A stretch of DNA of 64,000 bases. Origin: Diabrotica undecimpunctata. Its lineage: Eukaryota; Arthropoda; Insecta; Coleoptera; Chrysomelidae. Below are positions 23,315 through 34,345 of this stretch, piece by piece (the first letter of the stretch is position 1; every line of letters starts with the position of its first letter). The notes beneath the pieces are model-generated. The model was not told the DNA's origin and did no database searches. It was given only the letters and a program-made list of their open reading frames with translations. Position numbers and translations under genes: made by a program. The stretch is from positions 31,521,644-31,585,643 of the forward strand of contig NC_092806.1 of assembly GCF_040954645.1 (NCBI RefSeq). Reading direction: 5' to 3'.

Positions 23315-23768
23315 CTTCTTCTTCTTCTCGTGCCACTCCTAGCGGAGATTGGAAATCATCATGGCCACTGCGACTTTGTTAGCAGCGCGCCTAAAAAGTT
23401 CAATCGAACTACACCCGAACCATTCACGTAGATTACGAAGCCACGATATTTTTCTTCTTCCCACACTTCTTTTGCCCTTAATTTTGCCCTGCATGATATT
23501 TCTTAAAAGTTCGTACTTTTCACCTCTCACAATGTGCCCCAAGTATTCCATCTTTCTAGTTTTTATCTCATTTAGAATTTCGCATCTTTTGTCTAAAGTT
23601 TGGAGTACTTGCGTGTTAGTGACGCGGTCCATCCATGATATTCTGAGAATGCGCCTATAGCACCACATCTCGAAAGCTTCGATGTTTTTTGTGGTCAACA
23701 GTTTTAGTGTCCAAGCCTCTACTCCATACAACAGGGTAGAAAATACATAACACCGCACCGAAAAGACA
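23315..23768 (-). mobile_element. BovB-like LINE, 5'-truncated, with 11-bp target duplication
   Basis: TAAACGACTGT occurs at 23304-23314 and 23769-23779. The insert ends (minus strand) in a GAA-type tail at 23315-23326. The perfect duplication and open frame indicate a relatively recent target-primed insertion. Confidence 0.9.
23339..23758 (-). CDS. BovB-like LINE ORF, C-terminal 139 codons
   Basis: Open frame with RCYVFSTLLYGVEAWTL at the start, FEMWCYRRILRISW, EYLGHIVRGEKYELLRNI and GRRKISWLRNLREWFG, ending ISNLR. This is the post-RT domain of the same family as the copies at 3.0, 33, 41, 59 and 60 kb. The RT catalytic core was never copied into this insertion, so the fragment cannot function as an enzyme. 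Confidence 0.88.
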   Translation of the reverse strand: MRCYVFSTLLYGVEAWTLKLLTTKNIEAFEMWCYRRILRISWMDRVTNTQVLQTLDKRCEILNEIKTRKMEYLGHIVRGEKYELLRNIMQGKIKGKRSVGRRKISWLRNLREWFGCSSIELFRRAANKVAVAMMISNLR

Positions 23769-23779
23769 TAAACGACTGT

Positions 23780-25520
23780 GGGAAGCCTTAAAATTGAGCA
23801 ATATTATTACATTATAAAGGCAGTTAAAGAACTATATAAGAACACCAGGCTCGAGTAAAAATAGGAAATAAACTCTCAGAAAATATTTAGGTAACCAACG
23901 GCATACAACACGGTTATTGCATCTCACCAAGGCTTTTTAAATATACCTTGAACAGGCATTGAAGGTAAGGAAGAGAAAATGGGAAGGAATGAATATTCCA
24001 TTAAACAATAATAAAACCTTATACACCTTGTGCTTCGCAGACGATTAGATAGTGATGGTACAGGACTACATCTGAAATACATGACAAGGAAACATAGAAG
24101 AACACAGTAAATAGGGACAAGAAGTAAACGTTAATAAAATGTAAAGAAGCTATGTGCATAGGAGGGATGGAACATTACATTATATTATAAAATGAATAAC
24201 ACTGAACGATTATGAATTACAGCACAAAAAAGCTTTCATATTTAATCTGTATTCTCCTTTCCAAAGAAATATAGAAATATGGAATGAAGTAGTAATAAAA
24301 TAAGGGATGACAATTAATAAAAATAAATAAAAAGTTACGGTGATAGGAGAAAATGAAGAAGAAAAAAAGATTAATATTAAAATAGAAGAAATAAATATAC
24401 AGGGATGAGTGCCTTAAGAACCGGCAAAATAACGCAAAAGATAGAAAACATAATATGTTGTGAAATAAAAAGAGATGAAAGTAGTAGAGGTGAGAAATTA
24501 TCGATATTAACCTATAAATTTACTTTATATTACATTAGAATTATCGAAAATTTCCCACCTTTAGACATTAGCTTATGAGCTGGTTGACTTCAGTCAGAGT
24601 AATACGTATCACGTAATGTAAGTAAAACAGTTTAAGTAGGAGTATTTTTTTATACAAAATTAAAATATTGATCAATAATAAACTATGATTTGAGACGTCG
24701 CATACACTCTTCTCAATACAGAATTATCATAGCTTGTTATTCTGTATTCGTCAACACAGAATTAATTATCAAATTACTACTAATTAAACTGTTTACTTAC
24801 ATTTGCTTTATTGCCTTCAATCCGTTTTTACTTTATGCGAAATTTAAAAAATGTAAATGTTCGACGTCATACTTGTAATATTATGACTGAATTCAACTAG
24901 TTCATAAGCTAACGTCTAAAGGTGGGAAACTATCGATAGTCCTAATGTAATTTAACGTAAATTAGAGGTTTCTATCGATAATTTCCCACCTCTACTACTT
25001 TCATCTCTTTTTATTTCACAACGTATTATGTTTTCTATCTTTTGCGTTATTTTGCTGGTTCTTAAGGCACTTATCACTGTAGAACAACCATAACCTTTCC
25101 AATATTTTGGAGATTTAAAAGACAATGGAAAACAGGAAACAGATATTAATAATAAAAGAAAACGATGAACCTATACTATGCAATATACATAAATTAAATA
25201 TCTGACATGAGTTCCAGGAGTTACCAAAAGAGATAGACTACGGAACATTCAAAGAAAAGAAGATTTGCAAATAGAGTCAATATTGGAATATGTCGTAAGA
25301 AGGCATTTCAATTGGTGGGGAGATCTTCAGAGAATGAAGAATACAAAGCTGGTGAAAGAAATTTGACAGGCAAAAACGCAAAGAAGAAAGAAGACAGGTA
25401 GACCACGATAAATATGGTATAAAACCCTAGGAAACATTATAGAAAAAAAAGGAAAAAAACATAAAGAGAATCAAGGAAGCTGGCCAGAAATAAGAAGGAA
25501 TGAGCCAAATTTGTGGTAAT
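23780..25520 (+). pseudogene. LINE reverse transcriptase relic interrupted by a foldback element
   Basis: Plus-strand broken frames: RLWEALKLSNI (23773), TNGIQHGYCISPRLFKY (about 23897), LYTLCFADD (about 24020-24050), INKNK and a KINIKIEEINI stretch up to 24399. A 680-bp foldback element follows. The frame resumes at 25082 (IEQP then FQYFG), continues with RRHFNWWGDLQRM (about 25300) and a GRPR-IWYK tail (about 25400), and ends near 25520. The FADD, WWG-LQRM and GRPR order marks a LINE family different from the BovB-like one. Heavily decayed. Confidence 0.7.
24400..25079. mobile_element. Foldback (long-TIR) element, TA duplication
   Basis: The two ends are inverted repeats of about 185 bp (24400-24590 and 24895-25079) starting CAG(G/T)GAT(G/A)AGTGCCTTAAG, with weaker pairing continuing inward (for example around 24625-24645 and 24785-24805). 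TA at 24398-24399 and 25080-25081 would be the duplication, as in Tc1/mariner. There is no coding capacity, so it is a non-autonomous foldback or MITE. It sits inside a LINE RT relic whose reading is continuous when the element is removed. Confidence 0.85.
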
Positions 25521-25598
25521 GTAAATATACAATACAATATAGTTAAGTTTACAAATAAGACTAAGTTTGATTTTAATATTGAATTGTATTTGATTTAT

Positions 25599-25602
<4 letters not shown>

Positions 25603-25681
<79 letters not shown>
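25603..25681. repeat. (TA)n microsatellite
   Basis: Pure TA run, about 79 bp, immediately after the LINE relic. Confidence 0.98.
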
Positions 25682-25689
25682 CTATATAT

Positions 25690-26825
25690 AATATATCGTA
25701 AATCATTACAAAGAAAAATTTGATATCATGATCTCAAATGTACACTCATCACGTAAGACATTCACAGTTGATGTTAAACGAACGTTTTACCAATATATTT
25801 CCGCGGGAACATTATATTAGTGGTGAAGCGAATCGCGTGAGAAAAATGGTCTCTGGAGAAAAACCGCAGAGTTGCTCCTAAGTACCACGTTGGAATAGTT
25901 TTTCAGTTAATTTAATTTTTCATTTAAAAATTACGTGAAAATATCTAGAACTAAATAAATTTTAATTTATCCGAATTTACTGCGAATTTTTCTGGACTAA
26001 TTTTGAATCAACTATTTTGTGTGAAGTAAATGTTTAAAGCATATTTTACGAACAGCTATCCCGGCTGATAATTATTTGTAGTCAGAAATTACTTTAATCA
26101 AAGCCTTTGAACATTTAACACGTGTAGTCTTTTTTGTCGTTTATTTTGCAAACTAGGTTAAAATCTGACAACATAATACGCAGCAAAAAACGTTGAATAT
26201 TTTAGTTGTGAACTTTATTTTCTAAAAATCACCATTTCCTGTAGTAAAAAATTCATTTTACTGACAGGTTTTAAATTAAAAATGCATAAAGAGCATATAT
26301 GAGGTTTGGATATTCTCTATTTTTTTTGGTAAAAAGTGGTAGTATAAAAAATATAATCAATCACAATAATGTACAAACAGTAAAACTTCTGATAACGGAC
26401 ACCTATTCACAATGGAGACCTCTGCTGAACGGACTGTTTTTAGGACACCGAACATTTTATATTTGGGTAAAGAGGAAGACACCTACGAACAACGGACCCT
26501 CTTCACAACGACTCCGGACAAAAATTGACATTGACATACCAAATGAATCAATCTATAAAATACATTGCACCAAATCTATAAAATATTTAATGAAAAACAT
26601 GTTACAAAATAATAGTTTCAGAACTATATTGATGGTTATTTTTATAGTTTGTCCGACCAAAAATGATAGGCAGAATTTGAATATTTATATAAATAAAGGC
26701 TATATTTCTGTTTAAGGGCATATACCAAATACGAATGGACTTATTTCGACGAACACCGATGAAGACGACAGGTTTTAGACGACATTAGGTTTTAGATGAT
26801 CAACATCTTCATCCCTACAGTACAT
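25690..26825. other. Non-coding stretch with an unassigned 138-codon frame
   Basis: The frame at 26299-26715 (plus) starts MRFGYSLFF and has no motif, no homologous neighbour and biased AT-rich composition. It is probably a chance ORF. Nothing else was recognised. Confidence 0.4.
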
Positions 26826-26829
26826 TAGA

Positions 26830-28380
26830 ATTAAATGAATTATTAAACCAAAAACAAAAAAACTAAAAATCTCAAGGCTTTGATTACCTTTCTGGGGTTT
26901 TAATAAAAAAGGTTGTTTCTTTTATAATATCTCCAGATTATATAAAAACTAGAAAAGTGCTACCGATTCATAAAAAAGGTGTCATTAACAAGGGAATAAT
27001 TACCATCTAATAACAATTTCTTCGGTATTTTCAAAAATCTTGGAATACAGCTGTTTACAAAGACTTTATTCAATTTTACAGATAAATATTTTAATTGTTA
27101 GTAACCAACATGGTTTCCTGTCCCAAAAATCTATCCATACAGCAATTTATTCCATTTATGATACTTTCACAAGTTTAATAGATGCAAGAGAACCTCCTGT
27201 TGGAATATTTTGTGATCTCAGTAGGGCTTTCGACTGTCTAAATCACGAAATTTTAATTTATAAGCTAAACAATATGACTATTCAAGGACGTGCATTGAAT
27301 TGATTAACATTTTATTAAACTGCGCGTCGACAATACATCAGCTTTGTGCGAGTCATAAATCTAACTATCTCGATATTAATATAGGTATATTATAAAACAG
27401 TTAACTTAACTTGGAATAGTATTGGAATAGTAAACGAACAATTGGATTACTCACAAGAAGTAAGATATAGAATAGAGAAGGCTAGGAGTGCATTCAACAA
27501 CATGGCCAAACTCTTTAAAAGCTACAACCCTAATTTGGAGATAAAAGTAAGGCTCCTACGATGTTATACTTCTTGATATTATATTATTATATACAGAGTT
27601 GAATCCTTGACACTCACTGAAATGGAAAAAAAACTTGAAGCCTTCGAGATGTGGCTATACAGAAGAATCCTAAGGATATCATGGACGGACAAGATAACCA
27701 ACGAGACTGTACTACGAAGAAATACGTAAAGAAAGAGAAGTGATGTATATGATTAAAAAGAGAAAGTTAGAATATCTCGGTCACATAATGAGAAACGGCC
27801 TAAACACACACAATAATTCTTCAAGGTGAAGTATTCGCAAAGCGAGGACTTGGAAGAAGAAGAATATCATGGTTAAAAAACCTGAGAAAATGTTTTTTCA
27901 CAACAACATCTAATCTATTCAAAGCATCAGTTAATAAAATAATTATAGCCAGAATGATCGCCAAAATTCGAAACGAATAGGTATCAAAAGAAGAATATAG
28001 GTGTACTACAAGACTCAATTTTAGGACCCATTCTATTTCTTGTTTACAAGTTTACATAAACGATGTTTTCTCTATTAACTCAGATGGTTGTTTTACATTA
28101 TTTACAGATGATATAAATACTGTAATCAACGGCTCTGATACCTCTTTGGATTCCAAATGTAATCGTTTACTGTCAAACCTGTCAAAGCTGATTCTGTAAT
28201 AATTACCTATTATTAAATAGCCAACAAACTCTTTTCATGCAGTTTCATAATAGGCAACGATATTTTAACTCAATTAATTTAGATATAAATAATAATCACA
28301 TTGAAAATGTTTAATCAGTAAAGTTCCGAGAACTTCATACTGATGAATGTCTTAATTGGAGAAAACATTGTAATGCACTT
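26830..28380 (+). pseudogene. CR1/jockey-type LINE RT, interrupted by a LINE insertion
   Basis: The RT reads VLPIHKKGV (about 26962), a degraded ITISSVFSKILE, then an open stretch (27040-27303) with NQHGFLSQKS and FCDLSRAFDCLNHEIL. It is cut at 27386 by a BovB-like fragment and resumes at 28003 with GVLQDSILGPILFL, then LFTDDINTVI (the catalytic (Y/F)ADD is TDD here) and FRELHTDECLNWRKHC to about 28380. The DLSRAFDC-NH-IL and GVPQGS-LGP-LF signatures are CR1/jockey-type. The change before DD and many stops show it is dead. Confidence 0.8.
27387..27993 (+). mobile_element. BovB-like LINE fragment with 9-bp duplication
   Basis: AATATAGGT at 27378-27386 and 27994-28002 bounds the insert. Inside, broken frames give QEVRYRIEKARSAF, KLEAFEMWLYRRILRISW, YLGH-like and SWLKNLR motifs in the family order, ending in an AAGAAG tail. 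With the insert removed, the CR1-like frame reads LDINIGVLQDSILGP without a break, confirming the junction. Confidence 0.88.
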
Positions 28381-28990
28381 TGCCATTGTATGCCAGTCTT
28401 GGGCTATAAATACATGTGAATGTAATTTCTTTTCTTTTTCTATTATACTAAAATCTTGGTCAGATGGCAAGTAGGAATGATTACTTACCAAAAACTTGTG
28501 GTCTATTTCTTCCACTGTAAAATCTGGAGATGTAGTTATATAATTGCATAATAATGACATTTTAATATTACGATTCTGGCCGCCACGTTGGTCAGAATAC
28601 ATAGAATAAGTCGTTTCGATTTTACGAAATTTTTGATGTAAAATAAAATGCAGGATCCTACTCTTGAGAACCCTTAGAGGCGACAGTTTCATCCCACACA
28701 AACATAAATAAGTTGTTAGTTTCCATTTCATGAATATTGAAGCAGTAGGTCCATAATTACCGCTTGTAGTAACAAATTCTTGCGGTAAGCACAGGTGTTG
28801 GTAAAGTCTTCATTAGATCGAAACAGATGACCGACGCGTTTCCTTTTTTTGTCATTTCGTGTCTCTTTTTAGAGAATCTCGAGGAGTCTTTGCCTGTTTT
28901 TTTGACAAAGTTCTTTTTCAGTTTCGAGTTGTTTAATTGATTAACTATTGGCTGCCTTTATTTTGACTTCAAATAAATTACACTTCTTAT
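28380..28990 (-). pseudogene. Second GQN-family gene fragment
   Basis: Minus-strand frames read ICFDLMKTLPTPVL and YYKR (about 28800-28860), METNNLFMFVWDE with a frameshift, then YSDQRGGQNRNIKMSLL (about 28590), FLVSNHSYLPSDQDFSIIEK (about 28470) to about 28380. The D-x-x-x-GQN and LPSD-DF blocks parallel LFGDNCAGQNKN and MPNDRDF of the gene at 20.4-22.4 kb, but the protein is clearly a different subfamily and the key Cys of DNC is R here (SDQRGGQN). No flanking inverted repeats were identified. Confidence 0.65.
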
Positions 28991-28999
28991 AAGAGTCAG

Positions 29000-30173
29000 C
29001 AATTATTGGTGGATGAAAAACATAATCAAGAATGATAGAAAAATATCTAACTGTTAGCAGCACAGTGGACTAACCGCATGTGGTCCACTGTGTTTCTCTA
29101 AGATACTGTCAAATATGAAGTTCCAAAATTACTTTAGTGCAGCCATCTAGTAACAAATAGAAAAACGTGGATTGGTCTACTACGCAGCTGATAGATTTCA
29201 ACTAGACAATATTCTACAATAAAATAAATTTTGAATTTTTGTGGGTTGGTTCGTTATTGCACTCATAGCCTCAATTGTTTCGTTAACATATTATTCTTTC
29301 GAAGAAGTATTTGTATTTGTAAGTATATTTGTATACTTTATAACTATATTAAATAACTATTTTATTCAATGCAAGCGTTTGTGCTTCTTTTGATGAACAT
29401 TTTTTAGCACCGTCCCTTATCAGTCGTCAAAAAGGGCCCCGTCATAAACTTTGATACTGGGCCTCTCTATGGCTAACTCCGCCACTGGCGGATATAATAA
29501 TAAAACTACATTTTTGTATAAACTAAAAAGGCAGTTTTAGAAGGGATTTGTTTTCGAATTTGCCAAAATGTAGTTATTTATTCGTAAATTTTTTTAATAT
29601 TAATTATTACCTAATTAATTTAATATGTTTTAAGATACATTTACAGAGTATATTTTAAATGTTTACTAAAGTTTGCAGGCCATTTATATACTTAAAATTA
29701 CTTTCCATTAAAAAATATTTATGTATAACAAATTAAGCAATAAATCATTACAGACATTATCGCCTGTTTCCAAAAATATATAATGAAATTCCCAATCTTG
29801 ACTGCGAAGGTTTGCCCCAAATAACCCTATTACCGGGGTCTAAATGTCTTGAATATAGGCGCTGATTTCGTGTATTGTAACGTACTAGATTTCTTTTTGA
29901 TACGACGAATAACCCGAAAAGGGCACTTTTGTCAAACGCGATAAATATCTAACTAGCAACCGTGAATACACTCACGAACAAAAATGTGGAATAAATATAT
30001 ACATATTATATACAATTATAATATTTAAAAAAAATTATAAAAAATTACGATTATCAAAATATTCGTAATATAATACTGGGCTAAAAAAAAGTGAAAAATA
30101 TGCGCATAAATATGCACTAATTTACCCAAAAATATGCATTTTTTTTAAATTATGCATACTGTTAATGGGAATA

Positions 30174-30175
<2 letters not shown>
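29000..30175. other. Non-coding stretch with a hairpin and a hAT-like terminus
   Basis: A perfect 10-bp inverted repeat CACAGTGGAC / GTCCACTGTG lies at 29061-29070 and 29083-29092. The sequence ending near 29488 reads, on the minus strand, CAGTGGCGGAGTTAGCC, like a hAT-type terminal repeat. The same start occurs at 8594 (plus) and about 51286 (minus). No gene seen. Confidence 0.4.

Positions 30176-30180
<5 letters not shown>

Positions 30181-30224
<44 letters not shown>
30181..30224. repeat. (AT)n microsatellite
   Basis: Pure AT run. Confidence 0.97.
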
Positions 30225-30227
<3 letters not shown>

Positions 30228-30699
30228 ATATTGGTATATTATCTAATGTTTATTTTAATAATTAGTAAACAATATAAATAAATTTAAAAACTAAGTAGGT
30301 AAAAAGTAAAATACTATTCCTTAGAATTGAGTACACAATAAGGAAATAATGATTAAGTAATAGTTTTTTGAAGCAACTAAAAGTTGATTTAATGAATAAA
30401 AGTTGCTGCTGAAGAACGTTGTTTTTAAAAATCTGTTTAAAATCTGTTAAAAAGCATTTTTTATAAAGTTGAATTCTTATAGGAGATTTGAGGAATACTT
30501 TTTTGTGCTTGACATCAGGGAATTACAAAAGGAAACGTTTTTCTAATTTCTTTCGCAATCTGTTCATTACATGTACTATAAACAAGTAACGGGTATTAAG
30601 TTGGTATAAAATATTTTTAAATTTTGTCCTGCCTTGACCATATAGGATGCAGCATCGGATAAAAAAGCAGTAATATATGACTAGGAAAAGCTGCAGGAA

Positions 30700-31190
30700 A
30701 ATTTTTTTTTGATATTTCTTGTTGTACAAAACGTGATATTGTTGCAGAGTTATTTTTTCTAATTGCTTACATAAAATTAGGATTTTGAGCGATGTATCTT
30801 CCTGACAAATCAGTGGTTTCGTCAACAGACACTTACAAGTAATTGTCACTAATACTAGTTTTTATATTATCTATTACTGACGAGTAAAACGAGTTGACAT
30901 ACTTTCTTTTCAGAGTCCTTTCACTTGAAATATCTAATGTACAGTATTTTTTTAAAAAAGAAGTTAGGTTTTTATTAAATAATTTTAAAAGAGTCATGTT
31001 TGAAGAGATTAACGCACGGCCCAAATTGTCAGTAAAATTATCTTGTTTGTTCCCTTCTTTCAAACTTGACCAAATAGACTTGACACCGAAGCTTGATATT
31101 TTTTTCCATATTTAGTTTTGTCTTTTTTGGCTAAATGTAACGCAATTCTGACATGTTGATCTATCGGAAATTTCTTTTCACATGCTACCT
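30700..31190 (-). pseudogene. CGGBP1/hAT-like gene fragment
   Basis: The minus strand starts with a BED-like CEKKFPIDQHVRIALH stretch (about 31170), then an open block (30833-31063) with ALISSNMTLLKLFNKNLTSFL and ISSERTLKRKYV. After a stop it reads VSVDETTDLSGRY (about 30815). This order is seen in insect proteins annotated as CGGBP1-like, which derive from hAT transposases: the DET-D-sGRY block corresponds to the first catalytic region. Frameshifted and truncated. No C-terminal dimerisation domain was found. Confidence 0.65.
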
Positions 31191-31669
31191 GTAATATATT
31201 TAATACTATAAATAACTGCAGTTAAAACCAATTTTTTTATTATCCTGAACTAAAGGCATCAGTAGAAGAAATTCCATTTAAGTAACTGCACGATTATTGC
31301 ATGGCAGTCACTGATATTTTAGCAATAATTTAAATATTTATTTTATAATAAAAAATACATAAATAGCAAATTTTTTTGGTATTACGGAAAATTGTGGATG
31401 TCAATAGTAAATTGACAGTCTAGATTTCAGGAAGAACGGGGTGAGAGTTTACCAAGACTTACTCTCCGTGTGTTATGGGTAGAAAAAATTGATGGAAAAT
31501 TCTTACGAGCATTTACCACAAAAAAATTATCTCTCCTCCAGTGCAAAAAAAGTCTCATGGCACCAACCTAAAGCTAAAATGTGTGTTAATAACACATTAA
31601 ATAATCAGCCAAAATAGAACAATAATGATTAGAATATAAACAAAAAACCTCAAAAAGTGGCCAATATTC

Positions 31670-31935
31670 TTATTCTTCTTCTTTTTATGTAGACATGACT
31701 CTCTGTATGTTTTTTAATGTGTCTCCAGTAATTTGTCATTCCATCGTTTTCGTGGTCTTCCTACTGATCGTCTTCCTATCGGGGAACCGTCTCTTGCCAT
31801 CTTTACTACTCTATTTGTTGTTATTCCGCTTTTATGATCGTTTCATTCCACTCTTCTATTTCTTACCCAGTTCTTGATGACCTTGGATCTACGTCGTACA
31901 TCTGTACTTCTAGCTCTGTCCCATTCCAATATTCT
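31670..31935 (-). pseudogene. LINE C-terminal domain fragment
   Basis: The minus strand reads WDRARSTDVRRRSKVIKNW, VEWNDHKSGITTNRVVKMAR, SPIGRRSVGRPRKRWNDKLL, then an AAG-rich tail near 31675-31685. This is the end of a non-LTR element, with GRRS-GRPRKRW-D replacing the GRR--SWLRN of the BovB-like family. No RT core is present, so it is a strongly 5'-truncated insertion. Confidence 0.7.
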
Positions 31936-32795
31936 TAAATCTGGTATTATTATATTGAATTTATTTTATGTTGAAGTTATTTTGTATTGAATTGTATTTG
32001 CCGGGTTGGTCATATTATTTTTATACAATGTTTGGCGGTTATACACCCTTTTTAATACAATATTATTAAAGAATATTTGCTTGAAAACGATTTCCGGAGT
32101 AGAAATCGAAACTTCAAATTTTTAGTTAAAATTTAACTTTTATTATAATCATTTGTGGCTTAGTTTCATATAAACACATTTTTAAAACTTAGACAAGCCA
32201 CACGAAAAAAATTTCAGAACCTTATTATCCATATTCATACTACTGCACTGTCTTATTTGATCAATATCTTCTTCGAATCGGTAGAAATAGACATTATTCT
32301 TAACTCTGCAAACATTGCAAATAACATTGCAAATATACAAAGCATTGGCACTGATTTCGGTTTTCTTGTTAACAAAGGACTGTTTAGAAATCGTTGACTC
32401 ATTTAATCTTCTGTTTTTGTTCGCGATACAAATTTACCTCAACAGACGCAGCTGTCTTTTTAAATAATCCTGGCTTTAAATTAAGATATCTGTGATTAAT
32501 TATACGACGATTTTGGTTTCTAGAATTTTTGCATAGAGAACCAAAATAACTTAATCATAAAGATCTATATTTAATTCCAAAAGAGATCTGGAAGTAAATT
32601 ATTTACTAGAGATAATTTTTGTTCTAGTATGACATATGAAATATCTCATCAGAGAAATATCTTCAAAATATAAAAGAAATTATCACTTTTAGTATTGAAA
32701 TTACTTATTTTATTTGATATACATTTTATATGATATAAAATTTAGCTCATTATAGATAAGACACAGAACGTCCGAGCACAGTCAGAAATAAATCT
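31936..32795. other. AT-rich stretch with a hammerhead-like hairpin
   Basis: No gene. A hairpin near 32089 is listed separately. Confidence 0.4.
32081..32112 (+). ncRNA. Decayed hammerhead-like hairpin
   Basis: TTGAAAAC is followed by the perfect stem GATTTC / GAAATC around a CGGAGTA loop and then GAAAC. This is the order CUGANGA, stem II, GAAA of a hammerhead, but the first box has two changes (C to T and G to A). No stem I partner was established. A weak candidate only. Confidence 0.25.
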
Positions 32796-34345
32796 TCTTC
32801 TTAGAGTGCCATCTCCATACGGAGGTTGGCAATCACAATGACTATTTTTATTTTTGAACTTGCTGCTCTAAACAAATCAATTGATCTGCATTGATACTAA
32901 TCACGTAGATTCTTTAACCATCAGTTCTGCCTTCGGCCAACAGATCTTCTTCCTTGAATCTTTCCCTGTATTATAAGTCTCAAAATTTCATATTTTGGTC
33001 CCCTCATCACGTGGCCTAGGTATTCCAGTTTTCTGGGTTGTATAATGGTGATTAGTTCTGTTTCTTTACCAACCCTCTCCAGTACTTCTTTATTTATAAT
33101 TCTAGCAGTACATGATATTTTTCTGCATGAATCTTTCGCGCAGCAATTTCCAAAACTACAATTGCCATTTGGATCGCCAACCTTCGAAAGGAGATGGCGC
33201 CATGAGAAGAATAATATATTTAATACTCTGCGGTATAACCAGAGTTCGAAAGCCTCGATTCTTTTTAAATTGCATTTTTTTAATGTCCAAGTCTCAGCTC
33301 CATATAATAATATTAAAAATATATAACAGCGAATGATACGTAGTCTGATCTCCAAATTTAGATTTTTGGCTTCATTCGTATAAATGCTGATCTGGCAATC
33401 TCTATTCGCCTATTTATTTCTGCAGTATGATCATTGGTTTCATTCATCAAAGTCCCCAAGTGCTGATATTTTTCTACTTGTTCTATCACGTTAACCTTGA
33501 TTGTCAATAGGTGATGTATATTTTGTGGTCTTTTTGTAATTAGCATGTACTTCGTTTTTTTAGCTTTAATAGTCATTCCCATCTCAGCACTATTCATACT
33601 TAAGCTTTCGATAAGATATTGTAGATCTTCTATATTCGTTTCTATGATCACAGTGTGGTTTGCATATCGTAAGTTGTTAATTAATTTTCCGTTAACGGTA
33701 ACTCCCGCTTTGATATTATTGAGCGTGTTTTGTAAAATTTCTTCAAAATATAAGTTAAACAAAAGTGGCGATAAAACACATCCCTGTCTAACTCCTCTAC
33801 AGATCTTCATTTCTTTTGATCCCTACCGATCAATTTGAACTTTGGTTCCAATATAATGTTTGCACTATATTTATGATTTTACTGTCGCGCTTGTTCATAA
33901 GTATTGATATTAGTTTTTCATGTCTTACTTTATCGAAAGCTTTTTCGTGGTCAACAAAGCACAAGTGTAGATCAACGTTTACATCCCGACATGGCTGAAT
34001 CAATATGTTGATGGCAAATAGTCCTTCTCGGGTACCCATTCCATTTCAGAACCCGAACTGCGTCTCGCTAATACCCTCCTCTAGCCTTTCGTATATTCTC
34101 TTCTGTATTATTTTCAGCAGTACTTTTAAAGTATGACTCATGAGGCTCAGTGTTCGATAATCAGAGCACTCTTTTGCTGCTTGTTTTTTGGGAATGGTTA
34201 TAAATGCTGACTTCAGCCACTCTTGTGGTATTATTCCCGTATCGTACACCGTGTTGAATAAATCTGCCAATACTTTCAAGTTATCCTCTTGCACTAGTTT
34301 TAACAGTTCTACTGGTATTTCATCTAAATATTCTTTTAACCTCTA
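32795..34345 (-). pseudogene. BovB-like LINE polyprotein, RT mutated
   Basis: From high to low coordinates: EWLKSAFITIPKK and DYRTLSLMSHTLK (34046-34294), GTREGLFAINILIQ and FVDHEKAFDKVRHEKL (33830-34039), then RGVRQGCVLSPLLFNLY and INNLRYANHTVII (33358-33810), and YGAETWTL, YRRVLNI and KLEYLGHVMRGPKYEILRLI (32921-33355), with a short tail ending in GAA repeats near 32795. The catalytic Y(A)DD is YANH, so both aspartates are gone. A plus-strand LINE fragment (33121-33213) is inserted between YRRVLNI and SCTARI. A 5' endonuclease is not seen. Confidence 0.87.
33121..33213 (+). mobile_element. Very short BovB-like LINE 3'-end insertion
   Basis: Reads FRAAISKTTIAIWIANLRKE then a stop and GAAGAA, the extreme C-terminus and 3' tail of the BovB-like family, placed in opposite orientation inside another copy. 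ATATTT on both sides (about 33115-33120 and 33215-33222) is a possible duplication. A 48-bp stretch (33147-33194) is identical to 60358-60405. Confidence 0.75.

Noticed and set aside
25437..25706. Frames of repeated Ile-Tyr
   Set aside because: Translation of the TA microsatellite. The same applies at 9990-10187, 57949-58308 and 60218-60442.
26299..26715. 138-codon open frame
   Set aside because: No motif, no start context or neighbour support, AT-rich composition. Likely chance.
28330..28360. CTGATGA followed by GAAAA on the plus strand
   Set aside because: It lies in the conserved LINE motif HTDECLNWRK, and the intervening bases do not pair.
31695..31877. Hydrophobic plus-strand frame that looks like a membrane protein
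   Set aside because: It is the antisense shadow of the LINE C-terminal domain on the minus strand.
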